Source: Cecembia lonarensis LW9 (lineage in GTDB: Bacteria > Bacteroidota > Bacteroidia > Cytophagales > Cyclobacteriaceae). From it: a stretch of DNA of 64,000 nucleotides. The notes below the pieces were generated by a model that saw nothing but the letters and a program-made list of their open reading frames with translations, searched no databases and was not told the origin of the DNA. Each line of letters opens with the position of its first letter. The stretch's first letter is position 1. Location of the stretch: assembly GCF_000298295.1 (NCBI RefSeq), contig NZ_AMGM01000017.1, positions 1 through 64,000 of the forward strand, in the 5' to 3' direction. A program made the position numbers and the translations under genes. Positions 16,953 through 26,470 of the stretch are shown piece by piece.

Positions 16953-17996
16953 ATGTTTGAAGATAAGAAAACAAAAATTTATTTGATCCTCATCATCACA
17001 TTCTCTGTGCTGTTGACCTCCATGTCCTTTTATTTTTATCAGGCTTTTTTTAGTCCAAATGCCCTAGTAGACAAAGAGGAACCCTATTTACTGAAAATCC
17101 CATCCAATGCAACTTTCCAACAGGTGGCCGATAGTTTGTATCAAAATGCTGTGATCCATGACCTCATTACATTTGGGTTTGTATCAAAAGTAATGAAATA
17201 CCAGGAAGCAGTAAAACCAGGTTTATATACCATACCCCCCAAAATCAACAACCTCAACTTGGTCCGCTTGCTTCGTTCTGGTAATCAAACACCTGTAAAC
17301 ATTACTTTTAACAATGTAAGAACGAAGGAAGATCTTTCAGAAAAAATAACCAGAAACCTGGAAATCGATGAAAGTAGCTTTTTAAACTTACTTTCTGATT
17401 CTATTTATATCATGAAATTTGGCTTTGAGCAAGAAACAATCATGTCTATGTTCATACCGAATACTTATGAGGTGTGGTGGAATACCAGCCCGGAGAACCT
17501 TTTTGACCGCATGTATAGGGAATATGAAAAATTCTGGACGGAAAGCCGAAAGGAAAAAGCCGAAAACATCGGTTTAACGCCTTTGGAAGTTTCGACATTG
17601 GCCTCCATCGTTCAGGCCGAAACCCAAAAATCAGATGAAAGACCCAGAGTGGCTGGTGTTTATATGAACCGTTTAAGAATCAACATGCCTCTTCAGGCTG
17701 ATCCAACATTGGTTTTTGCGGCTGGAGATTTCAGCATCAGAAGGGTATTAAATGTACATAAGGAAATAGATAGCCCATACAATACGTACAAATACACAGG
17801 ACTGCCCCCGGGACCGATCAACTTACCCGAAATTTCAGCTTTGGATGCGGTCTTAAATTATGAAGGCCACTCTTATCTGTATTTCTGTGCGAAGGATGAT
17901 TTCTCTGGTTATCATGCATTTGCCACCAACCTCAATGACCACCTCAATAACGCCAGGAGGTATCAGGCAGCATTAAACAGGGCTAAAATTTATTGA
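16953..17996 (+). CDS. mltG: Endolytic murein transglycosylase MltG
   Basis: The product has 347 residues and is an inner-membrane enzyme that cuts nascent peptidoglycan strands and so limits their length. One membrane helix (about residues 9-32) anchors the periplasmic part. A LysM-like segment is followed by the YceG catalytic domain with ASIVQAETQKSDERPRVAGV, whose Gln-Ala-Glu contains the catalytic Glu, then NRLRINMPLQADPT and YNTYKYTGLPPGPI. The ATG at 16953 is chosen over one at 16902 because it leads straight into the anchor and lies behind the -7 box. The thioesterase gene starts one base after the stop. Confidence 0.9.
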   Translation: MFEDKKTKIYLILIITFSVLLTSMSFYFYQAFFSPNALVDKEEPYLLKIPSNATFQQVADSLYQNAVIHDLITFGFVSKVMKYQEAVKPGLYTIPPKINNLNLVRLLRSGNQTPVNITFNNVRTKEDLSEKITRNLEIDESSFLNLLSDSIYIMKFGFEQETIMSMFIPNTYEVWWNTSPENLFDRMYREYEKFWTESRKEKAENIGLTPLEVSTLASIVQAETQKSDERPRVAGVYMNRLRINMPLQADPTLVFAAGDFSIRRVLNVHKEIDSPYNTYKYTGLPPGPINLPEISALDAVLNYEGHSYLYFCAKDDFSGYHAFATNLNDHLNNARRYQAALNRAKIY

Positions 17997-17997
17997 T

Positions 17998-18405
17998 ATG
18001 TTCCAAGCTACAACCCAAGTTCGTGTCAGGTATGCCGAAACCGATCAGATGGCTTACGTATACTACGGAAATTATGCCATGTATTTTGAAGTGGCCCGTG
18101 TCGAAGCCTTACGTTCCGCTGGATTTTCTTACAAGCAAATGGAGGAAGATGGTATCATCATGCCTGTGCTGGAACTCCATTCTCAATTTATCAAACCCGG
18201 TAAATATGATGAGATTCTCACAATCAAAACCACGATACCTGAAATTCCCGGTATCAGAATAAAATTTGAATATGAAGTGTACAATCAAGCCGAGGAATTG
18301 ATCACAAAAGGCTGGACCACACTCACTTTTCTAAAAAAAGAAAGCCACAGACCCTGCAGACCTCCCCAATATTTATTAGATTTATTGCGGCCATATTTTC
18401 AATAA
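17998..18405 (+). CDS. Hot-dog fold acyl-CoA thioesterase (YbgC/4-hydroxybenzoyl-CoA type)
   Basis: The product has 135 residues of hot-dog fold. The family signature RVRYAETDQMAYVYYGNYAMYFEVAR is present, with the catalytic Asp in ETDQM. It hydrolyses acyl-CoA esters in the cytoplasm, but the chain preference cannot be told. It starts one base after mltG and 11 bases before the YihY gene, so the three form one operon. YbgC in proteobacteria is tied to the Tol-Pal envelope system, and the cell-wall neighbours here give a similar envelope context. Confidence 0.85.
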   Translation: MFQATTQVRVRYAETDQMAYVYYGNYAMYFEVARVEALRSAGFSYKQMEEDGIIMPVLELHSQFIKPGKYDEILTIKTTIPEIPGIRIKFEYEVYNQAEELITKGWTTLTFLKKESHRPCRPPQYLLDLLRPYFQ

Positions 18406-18416
18406 TCCTATTTTAA

Positions 18417-19361
18417 GTGAAAAAAAGGATTCGTTTATTTTCCATCAAATTTACCCGTAAGGCAAAATTGCTCAGGAAGTTTCATTTTGGTAACCCTGAT
18501 CAAAACCTTTATGATGTAGGTAAGATTTTTATTGAGCAAATTCAAAAAGATGAAATCAGCGAGAGGGCGGGGGCCATGGCATTCAGTTTTACAGTGGCCA
18601 TGTTTCCACTGTTACTTTTTTTATTGAATATGATACCTTACATAGGTATGTTTTTTCCAAATGTGACAACGCAAAATATTTTATTGTTCATTGGGGAATT
18701 GATACCGACGAGTATATATAAAGAAGCAGAAACAACAATCATGGATATTGTCAGTAAACCTAGGCAGAGCTTATTGTCACTTGGTTTTTTTCTCGCACTT
18801 TTTCTTTCCACCAATGGCGTAGTTTCTATGATGAACGCATTCAATGCGGTATATAAAACCAAAGAAAACCGTTCTTTTTGGAAAACAAGACTGATCGCAG
18901 TAAGCATTGTAATGATATTGGTTCTCGCCATCTGTGGTGCCGTAGTCATCATGATCTTAGGAAGTTCAATTTTGTACAATATTTCTGAGTGGGAAATAGT
19001 ATCAAGCGCCCTGTATTATTACATGCTCACAGCTTTTCGGTTTTTGGTTTTACTCGCCCTTTTTACCTTGGCAACGGCTTACATATTTAGATTTGCTCCA
19101 GCTGTGCATGATAAATGGCGCTTTTTTTCTACAGGATCGGTCACTGCGGGAGTGCTGATCAACTTCAGCTTTTACCTGTTCAGCTATTACTTAAATAATT
19201 TTGCGACATACAATAAACTATACGGTTCTATTGGAGCCATGATAGCCGTAATGTTATGGCTATTCATTACCTCTTTGATCATTTTAATCTGCTTTGAAAT
19301 CAATGTGAGCCTGGATAAGGCCGCAGAGCGAAGAGCAGTGTCTGCCAAACTTGCAAATTAA
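18417..19361 (+). CDS. YihY/BrkB family membrane protein
   Basis: The product has 314 residues from a GTG start. It has about six transmembrane helices and the YihY-type start DEISERAGAMAFSFTVAMFPLLLFLLNMIPY, then SLGFFLALFLSTNGVVSMMNAFNAVY and the final GSIGAMIAVMLWLFITSLIILICFEIN (each seen as separate blocks). The family was once annotated as ribonuclease BN, but members are integral membrane proteins of uncertain function. It ends the mltG-thioesterase-yihY run. Plus-strand pta follows after 90 bases with its own promoter-like box. Confidence 0.85.
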   Translation: MKKRIRLFSIKFTRKAKLLRKFHFGNPDQNLYDVGKIFIEQIQKDEISERAGAMAFSFTVAMFPLLLFLLNMIPYIGMFFPNVTTQNILLFIGELIPTSIYKEAETTIMDIVSKPRQSLLSLGFFLALFLSTNGVVSMMNAFNAVYKTKENRSFWKTRLIAVSIVMILVLAICGAVVIMILGSSILYNISEWEIVSSALYYYMLTAFRFLVLLALFTLATAYIFRFAPAVHDKWRFFSTGSVTAGVLINFSFYLFSYYLNNFATYNKLYGSIGAMIAVMLWLFITSLIILICFEINVSLDKAAERRAVSAKLAN

Positions 19362-19424
19362 ACCACATGATTTAAGTCATGTTTGGGGCATGATTTCATC
19401 AAGACATTGTATCAACGGAAGCAT

Positions 19425-19432
19425 TAATTTTG
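19425..19432 (+). promoter_or_regulatory. -7 promoter element of pta
   Basis: TAATTTTG fits TAnnTTTG and lies 20 bases before the first ATG of pta (19452). A TTG at 19407-19409 is closer than the usual -33 spacing, so only the -7 part is convincing. Confidence 0.4.
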
Positions 19433-19451
19433 CATAAATGAAAAAATACTA

Positions 19452-21554
19452 ATGATGGAAATCAATAAGAGTGTTTTTATAGCAACCGCAGAACCTTACA
19501 GCGGAAAATCCACTGTAGCTTTAGGCATTGTGGACATGCTTTTATCCAAAACACAAAAAATAGGTTATTTCAAACCCATTATCAATCACAGCCCTGAGGC
19601 GAAGAGTGATGTTCAAATTGATACGCTAATCCAGCATTTCAAGCTGCCCATAGCCTACAACAGGTCCTATGCCTATACCAGAGATGAGGCTAATTTGCTT
19701 GCTGAGTCCGGCATGCAGGGTGAAATCATCGATACAATCATCAGTAAATATAAAAAACTGGAAGAGGAATACGATTTTACCATCATTGAAGGCAGTGATT
19801 TTTTGGGTGAAGGAACTGCATTTGAATTTGATGCCAATGCTACTATAGCCAAAAACTTGGGTACCCCTGTTATCATCGTGACCTCAGGTGCGGATAAAAC
19901 TGCCCAACAGATAAGCAATGCCAGCATTGTGACCATCAAAAACTTCCTTCAAAGGAAAGTCAAAGTGCTTGGGGTAGTTGTCAACAAAGTAGAGCCGGCA
20001 AATCTTGAGGAAGTCAAAAACCATTTGCAGGCACAGCTGAAAAAAGACATCCTTGTGACCGTCATCCCTAATGTCACAGAACTTAAAAGCCCCAGCATGA
20101 AGGAAGTCAAGGATCATTTGCAGGCGGAAGTAATGTTTGGAGAGCAATATTTATCCAATAGGGCTGATCATTTCATTTTTGGTGCTATGCAGATAGCCAA
20201 CTTTTTGAACCATATCAAACAAAATGTACTTATCGTCACCCCAGGTGACAGGGCAGATATCATTATGGCCTCTTTACAGGCTAACCTTTCAAAGAACTAT
20301 CCAAAAATCGCCGGTATTGTATTGACCGGTGGATTTGAAATTGCAGGTTCAGTCATTAAACTCATGGAAGGGTCAAATATCAGTGTCCCTATTCTAAGGC
20401 TAGAGGAACCCTCTTTCTATGCTGCGACTAAGGTGGCTGGAATTCATTCCAAAATCAGCCCAGACAATCCGGACAAAATCCACCTTGCCATCAGCACCTT
20501 CAGGAAGTACATGGACATAGAGGCCTTGGAAAAAGAAATAGCAGCATTCAAGCCTGTTGGAATGACCCCGCGGATGTTCCAATACCAATTGGTCAGCTGG
20601 GCAAAAGCCAAGAAAAAACATATTGTTCTGCCAGAAGGAAAGGATGAACGGGTATTAAAAGCTGCTGACCGCTTGGTCAGACAGGACATTGTAAAAATCA
20701 CCTTGCTAGGGGATGTTAATGAAATTAGCAGTAATATCAGCAGGTTGGGTTTATGCCTCAACCAAGAAAATTGCCAGATCATCAATCCGCAGGATGCTTT
20801 CCACTACGATGAATATGTCAACACCCTTTTTGAACTTCGGAAAGGAAAAAATATGCCACTTCAAGTTGCCAAGGATTTAATGACTGATGTGGCTTATTTC
20901 GGCACCATGATGGTATATAAGGGACATGCAGATGGTATGGTTTCAGGTGCCATCCACACAACAGCACATACCATTAGACCTGCCCTTCAGTTTGTCAAGA
21001 CAAAACCGGGCATCTCATTGGTCTCTTCAATCTTCTTCATGTGTCTACCGGATAGGGTGACCATTTTTGGAGATTGCGCCATAAATATTAACCCAACTGC
21101 TGAAGAATTGGCAGAAATAGCCATCTCTTCAGCAGACACCAGCATCAAATTTGGCATAGATGCCAGAGTAGCCATGCTTTCTTATTCCTCAGGAGCATCA
21201 GGGACAGGAGAGGATGTGGAAAAAGTCAGAAAGGCCACTGAAATTGTTAAATCCAAGAGACCTGATATACAGGTGGAAGGTCCCATTCAATACGATGCTG
21301 CAGTTGACCCAATAACAGGTAAACAAAAAATGCCTGATTCAAAGGTGGCTGGAAATGCTTCTGTACTTATTTTTCCTGACCTGAATACCGGAAACAACAC
21401 CTATAAGGCCGTTCAAAGAGAAACTGGGGCCATCGCGATTGGACCTATGCTCCAAGGCTTGAACAAACCTGTCAATGACCTAAGCAGAGGCTGTACCGTA
21501 GACGATATTTTCAATACAGTTGTCATTACCGCTATTCAGGCGCAAGAGGACTGA
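19452..21554 (+). CDS. pta: Phosphate acetyltransferase (long form)
   Basis: The product has 700 residues and converts acetyl-CoA and phosphate to acetyl phosphate. It is the long bacterial form: an N-terminal dethiobiotin-synthase-like P-loop domain (ATAEPYSGKSTVALGIVDML, 10-30), a DRTGG regulatory domain (about 215-330) and the catalytic domain from about 370 (KKHIVLPEGKDERVLKAADR, then SYSSGASGTGEDVEKVRKA and GPIQYDAAVDP). Two consecutive ATGs (19452, 19455) could start it. ackA follows 126 bases downstream, completing the acetate/ATP pathway, but a hairpin and an inverted repeat lie between them. Confidence 0.95.
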   Translation: MMEINKSVFIATAEPYSGKSTVALGIVDMLLSKTQKIGYFKPIINHSPEAKSDVQIDTLIQHFKLPIAYNRSYAYTRDEANLLAESGMQGEIIDTIISKYKKLEEEYDFTIIEGSDFLGEGTAFEFDANATIAKNLGTPVIIVTSGADKTAQQISNASIVTIKNFLQRKVKVLGVVVNKVEPANLEEVKNHLQAQLKKDILVTVIPNVTELKSPSMKEVKDHLQAEVMFGEQYLSNRADHFIFGAMQIANFLNHIKQNVLIVTPGDRADIIMASLQANLSKNYPKIAGIVLTGGFEIAGSVIKLMEGSNISVPILRLEEPSFYAATKVAGIHSKISPDNPDKIHLAISTFRKYMDIEALEKEIAAFKPVGMTPRMFQYQLVSWAKAKKKHIVLPEGKDERVLKAADRLVRQDIVKITLLGDVNEISSNISRLGLCLNQENCQIINPQDAFHYDEYVNTLFELRKGKNMPLQVAKDLMTDVAYFGTMMVYKGHADGMVSGAIHTTAHTIRPALQFVKTKPGISLVSSIFFMCLPDRVTIFGDCAININPTAEELAEIAISSADTSIKFGIDARVAMLSYSSGASGTGEDVEKVRKATEIVKSKRPDIQVEGPIQYDAAVDPITGKQKMPDSKVAGNASVLIFPDLNTGNNTYKAVQRETGAIAIGPMLQGLNKPVNDLSRGCTVDDIFNTVVITAIQAQED

Positions 21555-21562
21555 GCGTTAAG

Positions 21563-21583
21563 AAAATGTCCTGTGGACATTTT
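21563..21583 (+). terminator. Hairpin between pta and ackA
   Basis: AAAATGTCC (21563-21571) pairs with GGACATTTT (21575-21583) across TGT, nine bases after the pta stop, with five T residues at the end of the right arm. It can act as a partial terminator or as a 3' stabilising stem. Confidence 0.6.
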
Positions 21584-21596
21584 TAGCTCAAGCTTG

Positions 21597-21620
21597 TCCC
21601 GAGAGCAAAGCGATTCGGGA
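21597..21620. repeat. Short inverted repeat in the pta-ackA spacer
   Basis: TCCCGA (21597-21602) and TCGGGA (21615-21620) flank GAGCAAAGCGAT. The spacer to 21640 is clearly more GC-rich than its surroundings and looks like an extragenic repeat rather than a regulatory leader. Confidence 0.4.
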
Positions 21621-21680
21621 GGCCGGGATGTAGGGTAGACAACTAATAAAATCAAGATCAAGCATAAAGAACCAAAAGCT

Positions 21681-22880
21681 ATGAAAATATTAGTATTAAA
21701 CTCCGGTAGCAGTTCCCTAAAGTACCAGCTTTTTGAGATGCCTAACGAGCAAGCGCTTTGTACTGGATTGGTAGATAGGATTGGACTGGAGCATTCTAGC
21801 ATCACACATAAGACTTTTTTCAAAGGGAAGGAAAGTAAACATCAGGTTGAACTAGCCATCCCGGATCACGAGGGTGCTTTATTGAGAGTAACTGAATTAT
21901 TAAAAGACCCCAAGGTTGGCGTGTTGAAGGACAACACAGAAATTGAAGCCATTGGGCACCGTGTGGTACACGGAGGAGAACAGTTTGCCGCCACCACCTT
22001 GATTACTGAAGAAGTCAAAGCCAAAATAAAAGGGCTTTTTGCCCTTGCGCCACTTCATAACCCGCCTAACTACCTGGGCATTACCGTAGCAGAAAGGGTA
22101 TTCCCTCAGGCGAAGCAAGTGGCTGTTTTTGATACTGCTTTCCATCAAAGTATGCCAGCTTTAGCTTATCGCTATGCTCTTCCCAAGTCCATGTATACGG
22201 ATCTAGGAATCCGTGCCTATGGATTCCATGGCACCAGCCATCAGTATGTTTCCAAAAAAGCCAGTGAATACCTGAATAATTCAAAAGCGAAAATCATCAC
22301 CATACACCTAGGCAATGGCTGTAGCATGACGGCAGTGGACTCTGGGAAATCTGTTGACACAAGCATGGGTTTGGGGCCCATGGGCGGTTTGGTCATGGGC
22401 ACCCGGGCCGGTGACATTGATCCCTCCATTATTTTCCATTTGATCAATGAAAGGGGTTTTAGTGCGCAAGAAGTCAATGATATCCTGAATAAAAAGAGTG
22501 GTTTATTGGGCCTTTCGGGTTTGAGCGATATGCGGGATGTCAAAAATGCCATTACTGAAGGGAGTCCAGATGCCAAATTGGCTTATGAGTTATATGCCTA
22601 TCGCATACAAAAATATATCGGCGCATTTGCAGCCGTACTCAAAGGCCTTGACGCCATTGTATTTACAGCCGGTGTAGGCGAAAATGATGCAGACATGCGG
22701 GAAGCTGTTTGCAAAAACATGGATTTCTTTGGAATTATGTTGGACACCAAACTCAACCGAGCAGGAAATAAAAACATTAGAGAGGTAAACAAAAGCAGTT
22801 CTGCCGTAAAAATATTGGTAATTCCTACCAATGAGGAACTTGAAATTGGCCAACAGACCTTTGAGCTGATCAGGAAATGA
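21681..22880 (+). CDS. ackA: Acetate kinase
   Basis: The product has 399 residues and uses acetyl phosphate to make ATP and acetate. The conserved blocks are all present: LNSGSSSLKYQLFEM at the N-terminus, GHRVVHGGE, FDTAFHQSMP, YGFHGTSHQYV, HLGNGCSMTAV, DTSMGLGPMGGLVMGTRAGD and FTAGVGEND. Together with pta it forms the substrate-level phosphorylation pair. Its last 11 bases overlap the end of the convergent gene at 22870-23985. Confidence 0.97.
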   Translation: MKILVLNSGSSSLKYQLFEMPNEQALCTGLVDRIGLEHSSITHKTFFKGKESKHQVELAIPDHEGALLRVTELLKDPKVGVLKDNTEIEAIGHRVVHGGEQFAATTLITEEVKAKIKGLFALAPLHNPPNYLGITVAERVFPQAKQVAVFDTAFHQSMPALAYRYALPKSMYTDLGIRAYGFHGTSHQYVSKKASEYLNNSKAKIITIHLGNGCSMTAVDSGKSVDTSMGLGPMGGLVMGTRAGDIDPSIIFHLINERGFSAQEVNDILNKKSGLLGLSGLSDMRDVKNAITEGSPDAKLAYELYAYRIQKYIGAFAAVLKGLDAIVFTAGVGENDADMREAVCKNMDFFGIMLDTKLNRAGNKNIREVNKSSSAVKILVIPTNEELEIGQQTFELIRK

Positions 22881-23985
22881 TCTGCTCAAAGCTTTCTTCA
22901 TCTGTATTCCCTTCTGTATTGAAGAGCAAAATCCGGGTTTGCGGACCTATTTGTAATTGCTCTTTGATTCCTGCATAAGCAGGATCTTGCAAAATTGTCA
23001 AAAGGCCTGCCAACCCCGCTGCTCCAGATTCCCCTGAAATGACCCTTTGGTCATTCCCTAAAGGAACATACAATTGCCTCATGGCCCGCTTAGCCTCTTC
23101 ATCTGGAATTCTGATGGCTGCAGTCACCGCATTTTTAAGCATCTCCCATCCAGAAAGTGAAGGAATGCCACAACTTAAACCTCCCATAATGGTATGAGAA
23201 CTGGATTCAGGGGATACCCTTTCTCCATTTTTCAGGGAATCAAAGAATCCCGCTGACCCATCAGGCTCCACCGTAATCAGTAAAGGACTCTCTTTACCAT
23301 AACGCTGCAAATAATAGAATGCGGCTGAGGCTGCCCAACTGCCCACTCCCACTTGAAGGAAAACAAGGTCAACATCTGGCCTAGCAACCCCATGGAGACT
23401 GTCTTCCAACTCCTTGAAATGGGTAAGATAACCGGCCATTATATCAGCTGGTATTTCTTCATAACCTTTCCAGGCCGTATCCTGGACCAACTCCCATTGA
23501 TTAATTTTGCTGATGCGCTCGGCATGGGCACAGGTATCATCATAGTTTTTATTCAACTGTACCACGGTAGCCCCTTCTTTTTCAATGGCTTTAATCCTAT
23601 TCAGAGAAGTATCAGCTGGCACAAATACCACGGATTTTTTGCCAGCTGCTTTGGCGGCCCAGGCCACAGCCCGTCCATGATTGCCATCAGTAGCCGTACA
23701 GAAAATTTCTATTTCGGGCTTTTTTTCTAAGAGTTGGCCGATGGCAAAAGAAGCACCAAGACCCTTGAAGGCGTTCAAATCAAACCTGTAAGATTCATCC
23801 TTGATGTAAATAGCTCCTAAGCCTATTGCTTTGGCCAAAGCACCTAAGGATATCAAGGGTGTGGGACAGTAAGCCGCTAAACCTTGGTGAAAAGGGAGTG
23901 CATTTTTATTTTTCAAAATGGAAACCGTGAGATTATTGGGCAATTGAAAAGAGGGTTCCTGTATGTGAAAAGGGAGTTGATCCAT
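22870..23985 (-). CDS. Diaminopropionate ammonia-lyase-like PLP enzyme
   Basis: The product has 371 residues and is a fold-type II PLP enzyme. The lysine that binds PLP is in FDLNAFKGLGASFA, preceded by KDESYR, the phosphate loop is VGVGSWAASA, and TDGNHGRAVAWAA is typical of the diaminopropionate ammonia-lyase branch, which splits 2,3-diaminopropionate to pyruvate and ammonia. The ATG at 23985 is preferred to a TTG six codons upstream. It is convergent with ackA and has no operon partner. A broader serine/threonine dehydratase activity is the main alternative. Confidence 0.85.
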   Translation of the reverse strand: MDQLPFHIQEPSFQLPNNLTVSILKNKNALPFHQGLAAYCPTPLISLGALAKAIGLGAIYIKDESYRFDLNAFKGLGASFAIGQLLEKKPEIEIFCTATDGNHGRAVAWAAKAAGKKSVVFVPADTSLNRIKAIEKEGATVVQLNKNYDDTCAHAERISKINQWELVQDTAWKGYEEIPADIMAGYLTHFKELEDSLHGVARPDVDLVFLQVGVGSWAASAAFYYLQRYGKESPLLITVEPDGSAGFFDSLKNGERVSPESSSHTIMGGLSCGIPSLSGWEMLKNAVTAAIRIPDEEAKRAMRQLYVPLGNDQRVISGESGAAGLAGLLTILQDPAYAGIKEQLQIGPQTRILLFNTEGNTDEESFEQIIS

Positions 23986-24106
23986 ATGGCTAAAGAAAAT
24001 CAAACCCTAAGTTAAATCAAGAAACTATAAAAAATTAAAATTTTTTATGAACTGCATGCAACCTAATTTTAACAATTGGTATCTACCTAATTGAAAGCCA
24101 TCAATA

Positions 24107-24679
24107 ATGCTATTCAGGAAAACTTTTACAACGGAACAGGAAATCATCAAGGGCTGCCTTAAAAATGAGCGAAAGGCTCAGGAGCAGCTTTATAAAACCT
24201 ATTCCAAAAAGTTTCTTGCCATTTGCATCCGATATGTCAAAGACAAAAATTTGGCTGAAGATGTCATGATAGAGGGCTTTATGAAAATCTTTGATAAGCT
24301 TTCCCAGTTTGAAGGCAAGGGAAGCTTTGAAGGGTGGATGAAGCGTATTATAGTCACTCAGGCCTTGCTCACATTGAGAAAGCAAAAAAACCTGAATATG
24401 GAGGTACTACAGGCTGAAAGCCATTTGGAACCGAGCCAAACGACTTATGAGTTTGATCATCTGGAAGCAGATGACCTTATGCTCCTCATAAAAGAACTTC
24501 CGGTAGGCTACCGTACTGTTTTCAACCTGTATGCCATAGAAGGTTACAGTCATGCTGAAATAGGGGATTTATTGGGCATCACAGAATCTACCTCGAAATC
24601 GCAGTTGAACAGGGCAAGAAATGTATTGAAACAGCAAATAGCCGATATACAAACCAAAGAAAGGAGAATCAATGGCTAA
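24107..24679 (+). CDS. ECF-type sigma-70 family RNA polymerase sigma factor
   Basis: The product has 190 residues. Region 2 is seen at about 20-90 (EQLYKTYSKKFLAICIRYVKD, then AEDVMIEGFMKIFDKL and FEGWMKRIIVTQA) and region 4 at about 125-185 (LPVGYRTVFNLYAIEGYSHAEIGDLLGI, SKSQLNRARNVLK). There is no region 3, as in ECF sigma factors. It overlaps the next gene by 8 bases, so the two are translationally coupled in the order usual for sigma and anti-sigma pairs. The three downstream genes are likely part of its own regulon. Confidence 0.92.
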   Translation: MLFRKTFTTEQEIIKGCLKNERKAQEQLYKTYSKKFLAICIRYVKDKNLAEDVMIEGFMKIFDKLSQFEGKGSFEGWMKRIIVTQALLTLRKQKNLNMEVLQAESHLEPSQTTYEFDHLEADDLMLLIKELPVGYRTVFNLYAIEGYSHAEIGDLLGITESTSKSQLNRARNVLKQQIADIQTKERRING

Positions 24680-25409
24680 AACAGAAAATAATTTAGACCG
24701 CTATTTCAGGGAAAAACTGGAAAAGCACGAGGAAAAGCCCTCTGCCCTGGCTTGGGAAAGGTTAGACCAGGAACTCGGTAGAAAAAAATCAACCTATGTT
24801 CCTTTTCTGAGAATAGCGGCCACCTTGCTTCTGGTTATGGGTCTTGCATTTGTCTTTTGGCAGCTTGACGACACTTCAGAACAAGCCGGTGAGCAATTGG
24901 CAGAGGTAGAAGAAGTCTCCAAGCCTGAGGAAACAGTCGAAATGAATGGAAACCTGGCATTAGAAGAAGAAAATCTAGAACCTCAAGAAAAAGCCAATAC
25001 CATTCAAATGGCAAAAACAGCGCCTTCAGTTGAAAAACTGCCAGCAAGAAAAGTACAGGAAGAACCTGCATCTAGCATTTTACTTGCCGAAGAGCGACCC
25101 CAAAGAGTGGAAGTAAAACCTATTGAGTTACCTGAAATCCCCCTTGCTGAATTACGGCTAGACCATGCCATTACCTCTGCACAAAACCTTTCTATGGAAG
25201 CAGAAGAGGAAGTCAGCTATCGGGTAATTATCAAGTCAAGTGGAATCAAAGACGAACCTAAAAAACCAAATCTTATTGAAGGAATAGAAAACAATGTGAA
25301 CAAATTGGGGACATTTCTTAGCAAAGTAGAACAGGGATTTGCAGACCTGCAGGATGCAAAAAACAACCTTTTTGCAAGCAATAGCCCAGCAAGAGAACCT
25401 AACGAATAA
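24672..25409 (+). CDS. Probable membrane anti-sigma factor
   Basis: The product has 245 residues. An N-terminal cytoplasmic segment (1-43) with DRYFREKLEKHEEKPSALAWERL resembles the short sigma-binding start of Bacteroidota anti-sigma-like proteins. One membrane helix follows (about 44-64), then an acidic, Glu/Pro-rich periplasmic region without a recognised fold. The assignment rests on this layout and on the 8-base overlap with the sigma gene. No zinc-binding ZAS motif is visible. It is followed 21 bases later by an outer-membrane protein gene that might be the signal source or a target. Confidence 0.65.
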   Translation: MAKTENNLDRYFREKLEKHEEKPSALAWERLDQELGRKKSTYVPFLRIAATLLLVMGLAFVFWQLDDTSEQAGEQLAEVEEVSKPEETVEMNGNLALEEENLEPQEKANTIQMAKTAPSVEKLPARKVQEEPASSILLAEERPQRVEVKPIELPEIPLAELRLDHAITSAQNLSMEAEEEVSYRVIIKSSGIKDEPKKPNLIEGIENNVNKLGTFLSKVEQGFADLQDAKNNLFASNSPAREPNE

Positions 25410-25430
25410 CATTTTAGAAGATCAATTATT

Positions 25431-26459
25431 ATGAAAAAATACCTGCTATTATTTTGCTTATTAGCCTCAGTGCAGTTTGCCTTCGGAAAAACTGATGCAC
25501 TTTACCAAGCAGAAAAGGACACCATCCTGATTGAATTTGGCAACTCCGGTAAAATGGTCCTTATCGTGGACAATAAGGAGGATTTTGAAAGGCTTAAAAA
25601 AATGAATATTAACCAGATTATTCAAGAACTCGACCTTCAAATGGATGAGGAAACAGGAGAATTGGTAATTGTAGAAGTTACCGGAAAATCCGGTAGCAAG
25701 GAAATCGTCAGGGTAACTGAAGACTGGAATAAAACCGAAGTAACTGTCGGTGGACTTCGTGTCATCGTTGATGAAACAGATCCTGTCAATACCAAAGTAA
25801 AAATTGAAACTGGCGGCAAGAAAAAAAGTGACCCTCCGTTTAGGACCTATTTCAATCTGGACTTAGGCATCAACAATTACCTGGATGGAAATGGGAATTT
25901 TCCGGGCAGCAGTTCCCCTTATGCAGTAAGAGGTTGGGGAAGCTGGAATGTAGGGCTTAATTGGATGGCCAGCCAAAGAATCAGCAAAGGGTTTCATTGG
26001 GATCTGGGACTTGGTGTTCAATGGTATAATTTCAAATTTGAAAATCGGGATTTTCAAGCAGTACGTGGCGATGGAGAGATTGATTTTATCCAAAGAACAG
26101 ACGTCAATGGCTTCAAGAGTAAAATTTCGGCCTCTTACCTCACTGCTATGTCTCTATTCAAGTTAGATTTCGGCAAGATGAATGATCAGGGCAGGAAAGG
26201 CTTTAGGGTAGCCGCAGGCCCCTATGCAGGCTACAGATTAGGCGGTAGAAGCAAGTATGTGTATAGGCCTTTAGATGGAGGCGGCAGAAGAAAGGAACAC
26301 CTCCCTACCGGAATTTATCTTAACAATTTCCGATACGGTGTGCGTGGTGAAATCGGGGTTGGAAGATTCAACTTCTTCGGTACTTATGACTTGAACAAAC
26401 TTTTCCAAAATGGCGCAGGGCCTGAATTGAACCCAATTGCTTTTGGAGTAATATTTTAA
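25431..26459 (+). CDS. Outer-membrane beta-barrel protein of unknown function
   Basis: The product has 342 residues with a signal peptide (1-19, cleavage near FAFG-K). Residues 20-125 form a soluble beta-rich part with many acidic and Lys residues. From about 140 there are alternating strands typical of a small barrel: FRTYFNLDLGINNYLDG, GSWNVGLNWMASQRIS, FHWDLGLGVQWYNF, ending NPIAFGVIF with the C-terminal aromatic residue common in barrels. I do not recognise a family with a known role. It belongs to the sigma-factor operon and precedes the DUF4097 gene by 11 bases. Confidence 0.65.
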   Translation: MKKYLLLFCLLASVQFAFGKTDALYQAEKDTILIEFGNSGKMVLIVDNKEDFERLKKMNINQIIQELDLQMDEETGELVIVEVTGKSGSKEIVRVTEDWNKTEVTVGGLRVIVDETDPVNTKVKIETGGKKKSDPPFRTYFNLDLGINNYLDGNGNFPGSSSPYAVRGWGSWNVGLNWMASQRISKGFHWDLGLGVQWYNFKFENRDFQAVRGDGEIDFIQRTDVNGFKSKISASYLTAMSLFKLDFGKMNDQGRKGFRVAAGPYAGYRLGGRSKYVYRPLDGGGRRKEHLPTGIYLNNFRYGVRGEIGVGRFNFFGTYDLNKLFQNGAGPELNPIAFGVIF

Positions 26460-26470
26460 TTAAAATTGAC